Shown: positions 56,516 to 64,000 of the stretch, one piece after another
Layout: each line of letters opens with the position of its first letter
Numbering within the stretch: the first letter of the stretch is position 1
Notes under the pieces: model-generated
Seen by the model: the letters and a program-made list of their open reading frames with translations, nothing else
Database searches by the model: none
What the model was told of the DNA's origin: nothing
Source of the DNA: Procambarus clarkii
Taxonomy: Eukaryota; Arthropoda; Malacostraca; Decapoda; Cambaridae
Direction of reading: 5' to 3'
NCBI RefSeq assembly: GCF_040958095.1
Contig: NC_091217.1
Coordinates: 12,275,215-12,339,214 of the forward strand
Length of the DNA: 64,000 bases
Translations under genes and position numbers: made by a program

Positions 56516-56913
56516 TTCCTTGCTAGCAGTTCCTCTTTCGCGATTTCGCTCATGAAAACCACCTTTATCATTCGGTCTCTGTCCTTGTTGTACTTTCCAA
56601 GCCTGAAAACCTTTTCAACATTTCGCTCAGCTCCCTCCATCCTTACCTCTTTAAGGATCTCTTTAATCATGTTTTTGTCCTTGTCTCTCCGCTCCTTTGG
56701 TCTGGTCCCTGTTTGTTCTTCAATGCCTGCTACTACTACTGCTCTATTTCTCTCTATCAGCCGGCTAGTACATCTAGCTGCTTCCTGAGAGGAAGCCACT
56801 TCCATGGCAACTTCCTTAACCGCAGACCTAGCTTCAGGGCTCTTTTTAAGCATTTCATGCATTGAGTATTGTGTGTATTTGCGAAGGTGAATTTTCTTAT
56901 ATTTCTTCGGCAT
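56248..56913 (-). CDS. LINE ORF1-like protein
   Basis: The frame reads RAVVVAGIEEQTGTRPKERR, VEKVFRLGKYNKDRDRMIKV, FMSEIAKEELLARKC and KIFLQRDMTREERIR, a small alpha/beta domain like the RNA-binding (RRM-like) domain of LINE ORF1 proteins. A basic segment and a Pro/Ser/Thr tail follow. It stops at 56248, inside the proline-rich region that continues in the ORF2 frame. The first residues (from 56913 to about 56880) come from the adjoining LINE fragment, so the true N-terminus is missing. Confidence 0.7.
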   Translation of the reverse strand: MPKKYKKIHLRKYTQYSMHEMLKKSPEARSAVKEVAMEVASSQEAARCTSRLIERNRAVVVAGIEEQTGTRPKERRDKDKNMIKEILKEVRMEGAERNVEKVFRLGKYNKDRDRMIKVVFMSEIAKEELLARKCCLKGVEKFKKIFLQRDMTREERIRTADARKERREREGNQSTTTQNPTIPEGSGEPSSNSATATGIGAPPPNSTQQTPNLPHPLSAPH

Positions 56914-57027
56914 CTGTGTTTAGCTAGTTTAAATCTATGACCTCTTGTTCTTGAAGTTCCAGGTCTCAGGAAGTCTTCCCTGTCGATTTTGTCAATTCCT
57001 GTTACTATTTTGTATGTAGTGATCATA
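56881..57027 (-). mobile_element. Fragment of a different LINE
   Basis: The minus strand reads RGDMITTYKIVTGIDKIDRE, then RPGTSRTRGHRFKLAKHR and RNIRKFTFAN, the same C-terminal segment as 10180-10330 of the decayed LINE at 8.1-10.5 kb. It lies between the (CA)n tail of LINE 2 and the 5' end of LINE 1. Confidence 0.88.
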
Positions 57028-57031
57028 TCAC

Positions 57032-57452
<421 letters not shown>

Positions 57453-57530
57453 CACCTATATGTACTCACCTATATGTGCTTGCAGGATCGAGCATTGACT
57501 CTTGGATCCCGCCTTTCGAGCATCGGTTGT

Positions 57531-60500
57531 TTACAGCAATGACTCCTGTCCCATTTCCCTATCATACCTGGTTTTAAAATTATGAATAGTATTTGCTTCC
57601 ACAACCTGTTCCTGAAGTGCATTCCATTTCCCCACTACTCTCACGCTAAAAGAAAACTTCCTTACATCTCTGTGACTCATCTGAGTTTCAAGCTTCCATC
57701 CATGTCCTCTCGTTCTGTTACTATTCCGTGTGAACATTTCGTCTATGTCCACTCTGTCAATTCCTCTGAGTATCTTATACGTTCCTATCATGTCCCCCCT
57801 CTCCCTTCTTCTTTCTAGTGTCGTAAGGCACAGTTCCCTCAGGCGCTCTTCATACCCCATCCCTCGTAGCTCTGGGACGAGTCTCGTTGCAAACCTCTGA
57901 ACCTTTTCCAGTTTCATTATATGCTTCTTCAGATGGGGACTCCATGATGAGGCGGCATACTCTAAGACTGGCCTTACGTAGGCAGTGTAAAGCGCCCTAA
58001 ATGCCTCCTTACTTAGGTTTCTGAATGATGTTCTAACTTTTGCCAGTGTAGAGTACGCTGCTGTCGTTATCCTATTAATATGTGCCTCAGGAGATAGATT
58101 AGGTGTTACGTCCACCCCCAGGTCTCTTTCACGCGTCGTTACAGGTAGGCTGTTCCCCTTCATTGTGTACTGTCCCTTTGGTCTCCTATCTCCTAGTCCC
58201 ATTTCCATAACTTTACATTTGCTCGTGTTGAATTCTAGTAGCCATTTCTCTGACCATCTCTGCAATCTGTTCAGGTCCTCTTGGAGGATCCTGCAATCCT
58301 CATCTGTCACAACTCTTCTCATCAACTTTGCATCATCCGCAAACATCGACATGTAGGACTCTACGCCTGTAAACATGTCGTTAACATATACAAGAAATAG
58401 AATTGGTCCCAGCACCGATCCTTGTGGTACTCCACTTGTTACTGTTCGCCAGTCCGACTTCTCGCCCCTTACCGTAACTCTTTGGCTCCTTCCTGTTAGG
58501 TAGTTCCTTATCCATTCTAGGACCTTTCCCCCCACCCCCGCCTGCCTCTCGAGCTTGAACAGCAGTCTCATGTGCGGTACTGTATCAAAGGCTTTTTGGC
58601 AGTCCAGAAATATGCAGTCTGCCCAACCATCTCTGTCCTGTCTTATCCTCGTTATTTTATCATAGAATTCCAGAAGGTTTGTTAGGCACGATTTCCCTGT
58701 CCAGAACCCATGTTGATGTTTGTTCACAAACCTAATGTTCTCCAGGTGTGCAACCAGTCGTAGCCTAATTATTCTTTCCAGTATTTTACAGGGGATGCTT
58801 GTCAGTGATACAGGTCTGTAGTTAAGTGCCTCCTCCCTATCTCCTTTCTTGAAGATCGGCACGACATTTGCCTTCTTCCAGCAACTGGGCAATTCTCCTG
58901 ACATAAGTGACTCATTAAAGATCATTGCCAGAGGCACGCTGAGGGCCTGTGCTGCTTCTTTTAGTATCCACGGTGATACTTTGTCTGGTCCAACTGCTTT
59001 AGTTGCATCTAGAGTTGTCAACTGTTTCATTACCTCCTCTGCTGTCACCTCTATATCTGATAGTCTTTCATCTAGGGTAACCCCTTCCAACAATGGGAGC
59101 TGCTCAGGCTCGGTAGTGAACACTCCATGGAAACTGGCATTCAGTGCCTCGCAGATTTCCTTGTCACTTTCAGTATATGCCCCCTCTGTCTTCCTTAGTC
59201 TTGTCACTTGGTCGTTCACCGACATTTTTCTTCTTATATGACTGTGTAGTAACTTAGGTTGTTTTTTCGCTTTGATTGCAATATCGTTCTCATAGTCCCT
59301 TTCCGATGTTCGTCTTATGTTAATGTAATCGTTCCTAGCTCTGTTGTATCTGCTTCTGTTGTCCTCTGTTCTTTGTCTTCTGTACTTCCTCCACTCCCGC
59401 CTGCTGGCCATTTTTGCTTCCTGACACTGTCTATTAAACCATGGGTTATTATATTCCTTCTTATTTTTTCCCTTTACCGTTGGTATAAATCTCTCTTCGG
59501 CCTCCTGGCATTTCTGTATGACTAGGTCCATCATATCTTGGACTGTTTTTCCTCTAATTTCTTCCTCCCACTGCACTTCACCCAGATAGTCCCTTATCCT
59601 CATATAGTCCCCTTTCCTGTAGTCAGCTCTCCTTTCCCAGATCTCTTGTCCCATGGTCATAATTTTGAATTCCATCATGTAGTCAAAGACTAGGACACAA
59701 TGGTCACTGGCCCCTAGAGGTATTTCATGCTCTAAATTCTCGATATCTTCTACGTTCTGGGTGAAAATCAGGTCTAATAGGCTCGGTGCATCTCCTCCTC
59801 TTTCCCTTGTGTCTTCCTTCACATGTTGTGTCAGGAAATTCCTGTCTATAACATCTACTAATTTTGCTCCCCACGTTTCATCCCCTCCATGGGGATTCCT
59901 TGATTCCCAATTTATCTCTCCATGATTTAGGTCCCCCATGATCAGCAGCTTCGCTCTCATTCTGTGGGCTAGTGTTGCTGCCTTCTGCAGTTCATCAATA
60001 CATGCTTTGTTGTTGTCATCATACTCCTGCCTGGGTCTTCTACTGTTTGGTGGGGGATTGTAGATTACCATGATCACAATCTTCCTCCCATCTACTGTCA
60101 GAGTTCCATGTATGAAGCTTGTGCACTCATTGGTAACTCGATTTCCCAGGTCTTCAAACTTCCATTTCCGCTTTATTAGGAGTGCTACTCCCCCTCCCTG
60201 TCTCTGTGTCCTCTCTTTTCGTATCACCTGGTACCCTTCAGGAAAGATAGCATCTGAGATCATGTCATTAATTTTAGTTTCCACAATTGCAACTATGTCA
60301 GGATCTGCTTCACTCACTCTTTCTTTTATCTCTTCTGCTTTATTAGATACCCCATCAGCATTGGTGTACCAAACCTTGAGATTCTTCATGGAAACTCTTG
60401 TACCAGAGTTCTCCCTTTCTCTGGGGGTCTGGGGGGATCTGGGGGATGTCTGGGGGGTGACTGGGGGCAGAGGGGATCTGGGGGATCTGGGGGGTGTCTG

Positions 60501-60845
60501 GGGGATGACTGGGGGCGGGGAGGGTCCGGGGGATGTCCGGGGGGATCCAGGGGGTGTCTGGGGGGGTCCGGGGGGTGTATGGGGGGTGAAAGAGTTCAGG
60601 AGGGGTGCTTGGGGGGCTACTGGGGGCTGGGCTTCTAGGAAGGTAGGTAGGAGGGTCTGGGGTAGGGCCTGGGTAGGTAGGTCTGGAGTAGGAAGGGCAT
60701 ACTGGGTCTGAAGATTAGGGAGGGCATAGAGGGGTTGGGAGATGGCGTAAGGTTGGGAGACAGATAGAGGTTGAGAGGTTGGGAGGGGGATGGATAGAGG
60801 GGGTGGGGGGGACCTCCCACCTCCCTCGCAAGGGTGGGGGGTCAC
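57531..60845 (-). CDS. LINE 2 ORF2: endonuclease and reverse transcriptase
   Basis: The 1,104-codon frame has a proline-rich N-terminus (to about residue 150), an endonuclease (KVWYTNADGVSNKAEEI, DIVAIVETKIND, KLLIMGDLNHGEINWE, GASDHCVLVFDY) and a reverse transcriptase (NYRPVSLTSIPCKILER, HQHGFWTGKSCLTNLL, FLDCQKAFDTVPHMR, GVPQGSVLGPILFLVYVND, MFADDAKLMRR). No disruption is seen. The nominal start is GTG and overlaps the end of ORF1 (TGTGAC). It is a different subfamily from LINE 1 but nearly identical to LINE 3. Confidence 0.9.
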   Translation of the reverse strand: MTPHPCEGGGRSPPPPLSIPLPTSQPLSVSQPYAISQPLYALPNLQTQYALPTPDLPTQALPQTLLPTFLEAQPPVAPQAPLLNSFTPHTPPGPPQTPPGSPRTSPGPSPPPVIPQTPPRSPRSPLPPVTPQTSPRSPQTPRERENSGTRVSMKNLKVWYTNADGVSNKAEEIKERVSEADPDIVAIVETKINDMISDAIFPEGYQVIRKERTQRQGGGVALLIKRKWKFEDLGNRVTNECTSFIHGTLTVDGRKIVIMVIYNPPPNSRRPRQEYDDNNKACIDELQKAATLAHRMRAKLLIMGDLNHGEINWESRNPHGGDETWGAKLVDVIDRNFLTQHVKEDTRERGGDAPSLLDLIFTQNVEDIENLEHEIPLGASDHCVLVFDYMMEFKIMTMGQEIWERRADYRKGDYMRIRDYLGEVQWEEEIRGKTVQDMMDLVIQKCQEAEERFIPTVKGKNKKEYNNPWFNRQCQEAKMASRREWRKYRRQRTEDNRSRYNRARNDYINIRRTSERDYENDIAIKAKKQPKLLHSHIRRKMSVNDQVTRLRKTEGAYTESDKEICEALNASFHGVFTTEPEQLPLLEGVTLDERLSDIEVTAEEVMKQLTTLDATKAVGPDKVSPWILKEAAQALSVPLAMIFNESLMSGELPSCWKKANVVPIFKKGDREEALNYRPVSLTSIPCKILERIIRLRLVAHLENIRFVNKHQHGFWTGKSCLTNLLEFYDKITRIRQDRDGWADCIFLDCQKAFDTVPHMRLLFKLERQAGVGGKVLEWIRNYLTGRSQRVTVRGEKSDWRTVTSGVPQGSVLGPILFLVYVNDMFTGVESYMSMFADDAKLMRRVVTDEDCRILQEDLNRLQRWSEKWLLEFNTSKCKVMEMGLGDRRPKGQYTMKGNSLPVTTRERDLGVDVTPNLSPEAHINRITTAAYSTLAKVRTSFRNLSKEAFRALYTAYVRPVLEYAASSWSPHLKKHIMKLEKVQRFATRLVPELRGMGYEERLRELCLTTLERRRERGDMIGTYKILRGIDRVDIDEMFTRNSNRTRGHGWKLETQMSHRDVRKFSFSVRVVGKWNALQEQVVEANTIHNFKTRYDREMGQESLL

Positions 60846-61596
60846 ATGGAAGGAGAGGGGATGAGGAGGGGTGAGGGCAGGGTAGGCTTTGGGTGTTGAG
60901 GGGATGAGGTCTGGGTGGGTTCTTGGGGTTGAGGGGATGAGGTCTGGATGGGATTTGGGGGTTGAGGAGATGAGAGCTGGGTGGGTTTTGGGGGTTGAGG
61001 GGACGAGGGCTGGACGGGTTTTGGGGGTTGAGGTGATGAGGGGGTCCTTGGAATGTGGGATGAATTTGACTCCAGTGGGGTCAGAGGGGTCAAGGGATGT
61101 GCTGGGGAGATAAGCAGGGGCGGCTGATTTGGGAAAGGGGTGACCTGAGAAGCACGTGTGAGCTGGTTAGCATGGGGTGGATTAGCACTGGGGTGTGTAG
61201 CTGCGCTCAAATGGGAAGAGTCGTATTGTTGTTTGCTTGCTCTGTGGGCAATCTGTTCCTCCTTCGTCATGAATTTGTCAATAAATACGTTGTAGTAATT
61301 TTCGCTACCTCTGAGTAGGTGTTTGTGATGCAGTATGTAATCCACTGCCTCTTCGTTAGTGAACTGTACCAGGACAGGTCGTTTCCTGTTACAGTTGTAT
61401 GGTCCAATGCGTCGGTGGACTTGCACCTCATTCCCTGCCATCTGGGCTCTCATGTCTCTCAAGATCCCCTGTAGTTCCAAATCCTCAATCTCCATCCTTT
61501 CCTGCCTCGATGGTGCCCTGGCTTCAAGTAATCCATGGATTATGATTGTCCTCTTTCTCAGTTCAGGGTCATGCTGGTGGCCCTCTCCCAAATCCA
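60842..61596 (-). CDS. LINE 2 ORF1-like protein, 5'-truncated
   Basis: The frame reads RKRTIIIHGLLEARAPSRQE, MAGNEVQVHRRIGPYNCNRK, PVLVQFTNEEAVDYILHHKH and NVFIDKFMTKEEQIAHR, an RRM-like ORF1 fold (beta strands TIIIHGL and PVLVQF). A tail of SSPQPPKP repeats follows. Its TGA stop (60844-60842) overlaps the beginning of the ORF2 frame. The N-terminus is cut by the (CA)n junction at about 61596. Confidence 0.75.
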
Positions 61597-61602
61597 CACA
61601 CA

Positions 61603-61605
<3 letters not shown>

Positions 61606-61664
<59 letters not shown>

Positions 61665-61683
61665 TGTGTGTGTATGTGCGTGT

Positions 61684-61744
<61 letters not shown>

Positions 61745-61749
61745 TGTGT
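61606..61749 (+). repeat. (TG)n microsatellite, tail of LINE 3
   Basis: About 144 bp of TG with TGCG interruptions. At its lower edge it meets CACACACACA (61595-61605), giving a CA/TG strand switch at the joint with LINE 2. At its upper edge is the 3' end of LINE 3. Confidence 0.95.
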
Positions 61750-61830
61750 ACTCACCTATATGTACTCACCTATATGTGCTTGCAGGATCGAGCATTGACT
61801 CTTGGATCCCGCCTTTCGAGCATCGGTTGT

Positions 61831-63978
61831 TTACAGCAATGACTCCTGTCCCATTTCCCTATCATACCTGGTTTTAAAATTATGAATAGTATTTGCTTCC
61901 ACAACCTGTTCCTGAAGTGCATTCCATTTCCCCACTACTCTCACGCTAAAAGAAAACTTCCTTACATCTCTGTGACTCATCTGAGTTTCAAGCTTCCATC
62001 CATGTCCTCTCGTTCTGTTACTATTCCGTGTGAACATTTCGTCTATGTCCACTCTGTCAATTCCTCTGAGTATCTTATACGTTCCTATCATGTCCCCCCT
62101 CTCCCTTCTTCTTTCTAGTGTCGTAAGGCACAGTTCCCTCAGGCGCTCTTCATACCCCATCCCTCGTAGCTCTGGGACGAGTCTCGTTGCAAACCTCTGA
62201 ACCTTTTCCAGTTTCATTATATGCTTCTTCAGATGGGGACTCCATGATGAGGCGGCATACTCTAAGACTGGCCTTACGTAGGCAGTGTAAAGCGCCCTAA
62301 ATGCCTCCTTACTTAGGTTTCTGAATGATGTTCTAACTTTTGCCAGTGTAGAGTACGCTGCTGTCGTTATCCTATTAATATGTGCCTCAGGAGATAGATT
62401 AGGTGTTACGTCCACCCCCAGGTCTCTTTCACGCGTCGTTACAGGTAGGCTGTTCCCCTTCATTGTGTACTGTCCCTTTGGTCTCCTATCTCCTAGTCCC
62501 ATTTCCATAACTTTACATTTGCTCGTGTTGAATTCTAGTAGCCATTTCTCTGACCATCTCTGCAATCTGTTCAGGTCCTCTTGGAGGATCCTGCAATCCT
62601 CATCTGTCACAACTCTTCTCATCAACTTTGCATCATCCGCAAACATCGACATGTAGGACTCTACGCCTGTAAACATGTCGTTAACATATACAAGAAATAG
62701 AATTGGTCCCAGCACCGATCCTTGTGGTACTCCACTTGTTACTGTTCGCCAGTCCGACTTCTCGCCCCTTACCGTAACTCTTTGGCTCCTTCCTGTTAGG
62801 TAGTTCCTTATCCATTCTAGGACCTTTCCCCCCACCCCCGCCTGCCTCTCGAGCTTGAACAGCAGTCTCATGTGCGGTACTGTATCAAAGGCTTTTTGGC
62901 AGTCCAGAAATATGCAGTCTGCCCAACCATCTCTGTCCTGTCTTATCCTCGTTATTTTATCATAGAATTCCAGAAGGTTTGTTAGGCACGATTTCCCTGT
63001 CCAGAACCCATGTTGATGTTTGTTCACAAACCTAATGTTCTCCAGGTGTGCAACCAGTCGTAGCCTAATTATTCTTTCCAGTATTTTACAGGGGATGCTT
63101 GTCAGTGATACAGGTCTGTAGTTAAGTGCCTCCTCCCTATCTCCTTTCTTGAAGATCGGCACGACATTTGCCTTCTTCCAGCAACTGGGCAATTCTCCTG
63201 ACATAAGTGACTCATTAAAGATCATTGCCAGAGGCACGCTGAGGGCCTGTGCTGCTTCTTTTAGTATCCACGGTGATACTTTGTCTGGTCCAACTGCTTT
63301 AGTTGCATCTAGAGTTGTCAACTGTTTCATTACCTCCTCTGCTGTCACCTCTATATCTGATAGTCTTTCATCTAGGGTAACCCCTTCCAACAATGGGAGC
63401 TGCTCAGGCTCGGTAGTGAACACTCCATGGAAACTGGCATTCAGTGCCTCGCAGATTTCCTTGTCACTTTCAGTATATGCCCCCTCTGTCTTCCTTAGTC
63501 TTGTCACTTGGTCGTTCACCGACATTTTTCTTCTTATATGACTGTGTAGTAACTTAGGTTGTTTTTTCGCTTTGATTGCAATATCGTTCTCATAGTCCCT
63601 TTCCGATGTTCGTCTAATGTTAATGTAATCGTTCCTAGCTCTGTTGTATCTGCTTCTGTTGTCCTCTGTTCTTTGTCTTCTGTACTTCCTCCACTCCCGC
63701 CTGCTGGCCATTTTTGCTTCCTGACACTGTCTATTAAACCATGGGTTATTATATTCCTTCTTATTTTTTCCCTTTACCGTTGGTATAAATCTCTCTTCGG
63801 CCTCCTGGCATTTCTGTATGACTAGGTCCATCATATCTTGGACTGTTTTTCCTCTAATTTCTTCCTCCCACTGCACTTCACCCAGATAGTCCCTTATCCT
63901 CATATAGTCCCCTTTCCTGTAGTCAGCTCTCCTTTCCCAGATCTCTTGTCCCATGGTCATAATTTTGAATTCCATCAT
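61831..63978 (-). CDS. LINE 3 ORF2, runs off the window
   Basis: This frame repeats 57531-59678 (LINE 2) at an offset of exactly 4,300 bp. I found one differing base in the parts I compared (59315 versus 63615, silent in the protein). It contains the same reverse transcriptase blocks, NYRPVSLTSIPCKILER through MFADDAKLMRR. The listed upper limit is an internal methionine (MMEFKIMTMG); the frame continues past position 64000. Confidence 0.92.
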   Translation of the reverse strand: MMEFKIMTMGQEIWERRADYRKGDYMRIRDYLGEVQWEEEIRGKTVQDMMDLVIQKCQEAEERFIPTVKGKNKKEYNNPWFNRQCQEAKMASRREWRKYRRQRTEDNRSRYNRARNDYINIRRTSERDYENDIAIKAKKQPKLLHSHIRRKMSVNDQVTRLRKTEGAYTESDKEICEALNASFHGVFTTEPEQLPLLEGVTLDERLSDIEVTAEEVMKQLTTLDATKAVGPDKVSPWILKEAAQALSVPLAMIFNESLMSGELPSCWKKANVVPIFKKGDREEALNYRPVSLTSIPCKILERIIRLRLVAHLENIRFVNKHQHGFWTGKSCLTNLLEFYDKITRIRQDRDGWADCIFLDCQKAFDTVPHMRLLFKLERQAGVGGKVLEWIRNYLTGRSQRVTVRGEKSDWRTVTSGVPQGSVLGPILFLVYVNDMFTGVESYMSMFADDAKLMRRVVTDEDCRILQEDLNRLQRWSEKWLLEFNTSKCKVMEMGLGDRRPKGQYTMKGNSLPVTTRERDLGVDVTPNLSPEAHINRITTAAYSTLAKVRTSFRNLSKEAFRALYTAYVRPVLEYAASSWSPHLKKHIMKLEKVQRFATRLVPELRGMGYEERLRELCLTTLERRRERGDMIGTYKILRGIDRVDIDEMFTRNSNRTRGHGWKLETQMSHRDVRKFSFSVRVVGKWNALQEQVVEANTIHNFKTRYDREMGQESLL

Positions 63979-64000
63979 GTAGTCAAAGACTAGGACACAA

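Larger units (their letters stand above)
52679..56880 (-). mobile_element. LINE 1 of the CA-tailed family
   Basis: This minus-strand element has ORF1-like coding (56880-56248), a proline-rich linker, ORF2 (to 52808) and a 3' end with GTGCTTGCGGGGGTTGAG (reverse), two AGGTGAGTACAAT units and a (CA)n tail (52708-52679). The 5' end is chimeric with a fragment of another LINE at 56881-57027. It lies in the receptor intron in antisense orientation. Confidence 0.88.

Overview
This is a eukaryotic, animal-type window dominated by retroelements. Intron-split host genes, an arthropod-type TTAGG repeat, a chemosensory-type ionotropic receptor and many CR1/L2/Jockey-group LINEs point to an arthropod. 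The LINE 3' ends and SINEs look like those I associate with decapod crustaceans such as crayfish or lobster; that last step is from memory of repeat style, not a database result.

Two host genes are visible. On the minus strand, three coding exons (13068-13039, 11339-11164, 10790-10625) form the N-terminus of the spliceosome HAT-repeat protein SYF1/XAB2; reading phases and GT/AG borders fit, and the rest lies at lower coordinates or off the window. On the plus strand, four exons (40692-40792, 42696-42786, 49973-50131, 52558-52652) encode the S1 ligand-binding lobe and first membrane segment of an ionotropic receptor; its 5' and 3' exons are not seen here.

Everything else recognised is mobile or repetitive. 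1-4.9 kb: a DIRS-like remnant with inverted arms, broken by an I-like LINE. 5-7.7 kb: a LINE with a long open ORF2. 8.1-10.5 kb: a decayed LINE split by a tRNA-Thr-like SINE whose tail matches a LINE 3' end. 11.6-13 kb (SYF1 intron 1): a Tigger-like MITE and a LINE fragment broken by a hAT-like MITE that carries TTAGG repeats. 13.6-20.2 kb: three close CR1 copies with 8-bp tails, two of them and the third splitting a Jockey LINE. 20.2-23.3 kb and 30.9-31.8 kb: LTRs loaded with a hairpin-rich SINE. 23.3-27.7 kb: a nearly whole LINE split by a solo LTR that is itself split by a LINE tail. 32.6-38.5 kb: LINE, Ty3/Gypsy and DIRS tyrosine-recombinase remains. The receptor introns hold a 28-bp minisatellite split by a 2.1-kb insertion, an inverted/tandem repeat cluster and LINE pieces. 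52.7-64 kb: a head-to-tail series of LINEs of one family joined through (CA)n tails, two of which are nearly identical at a spacing of 4,300 bp.

The most unusual signals are repeated use of one target site by the hairpin SINE (23021-23229), hairpin inserts at the same point of two LTR copies (20421-21046 and 31336-31505), and the CA-linked LINE chain. I see no evidence of a new defence or metabolic system.
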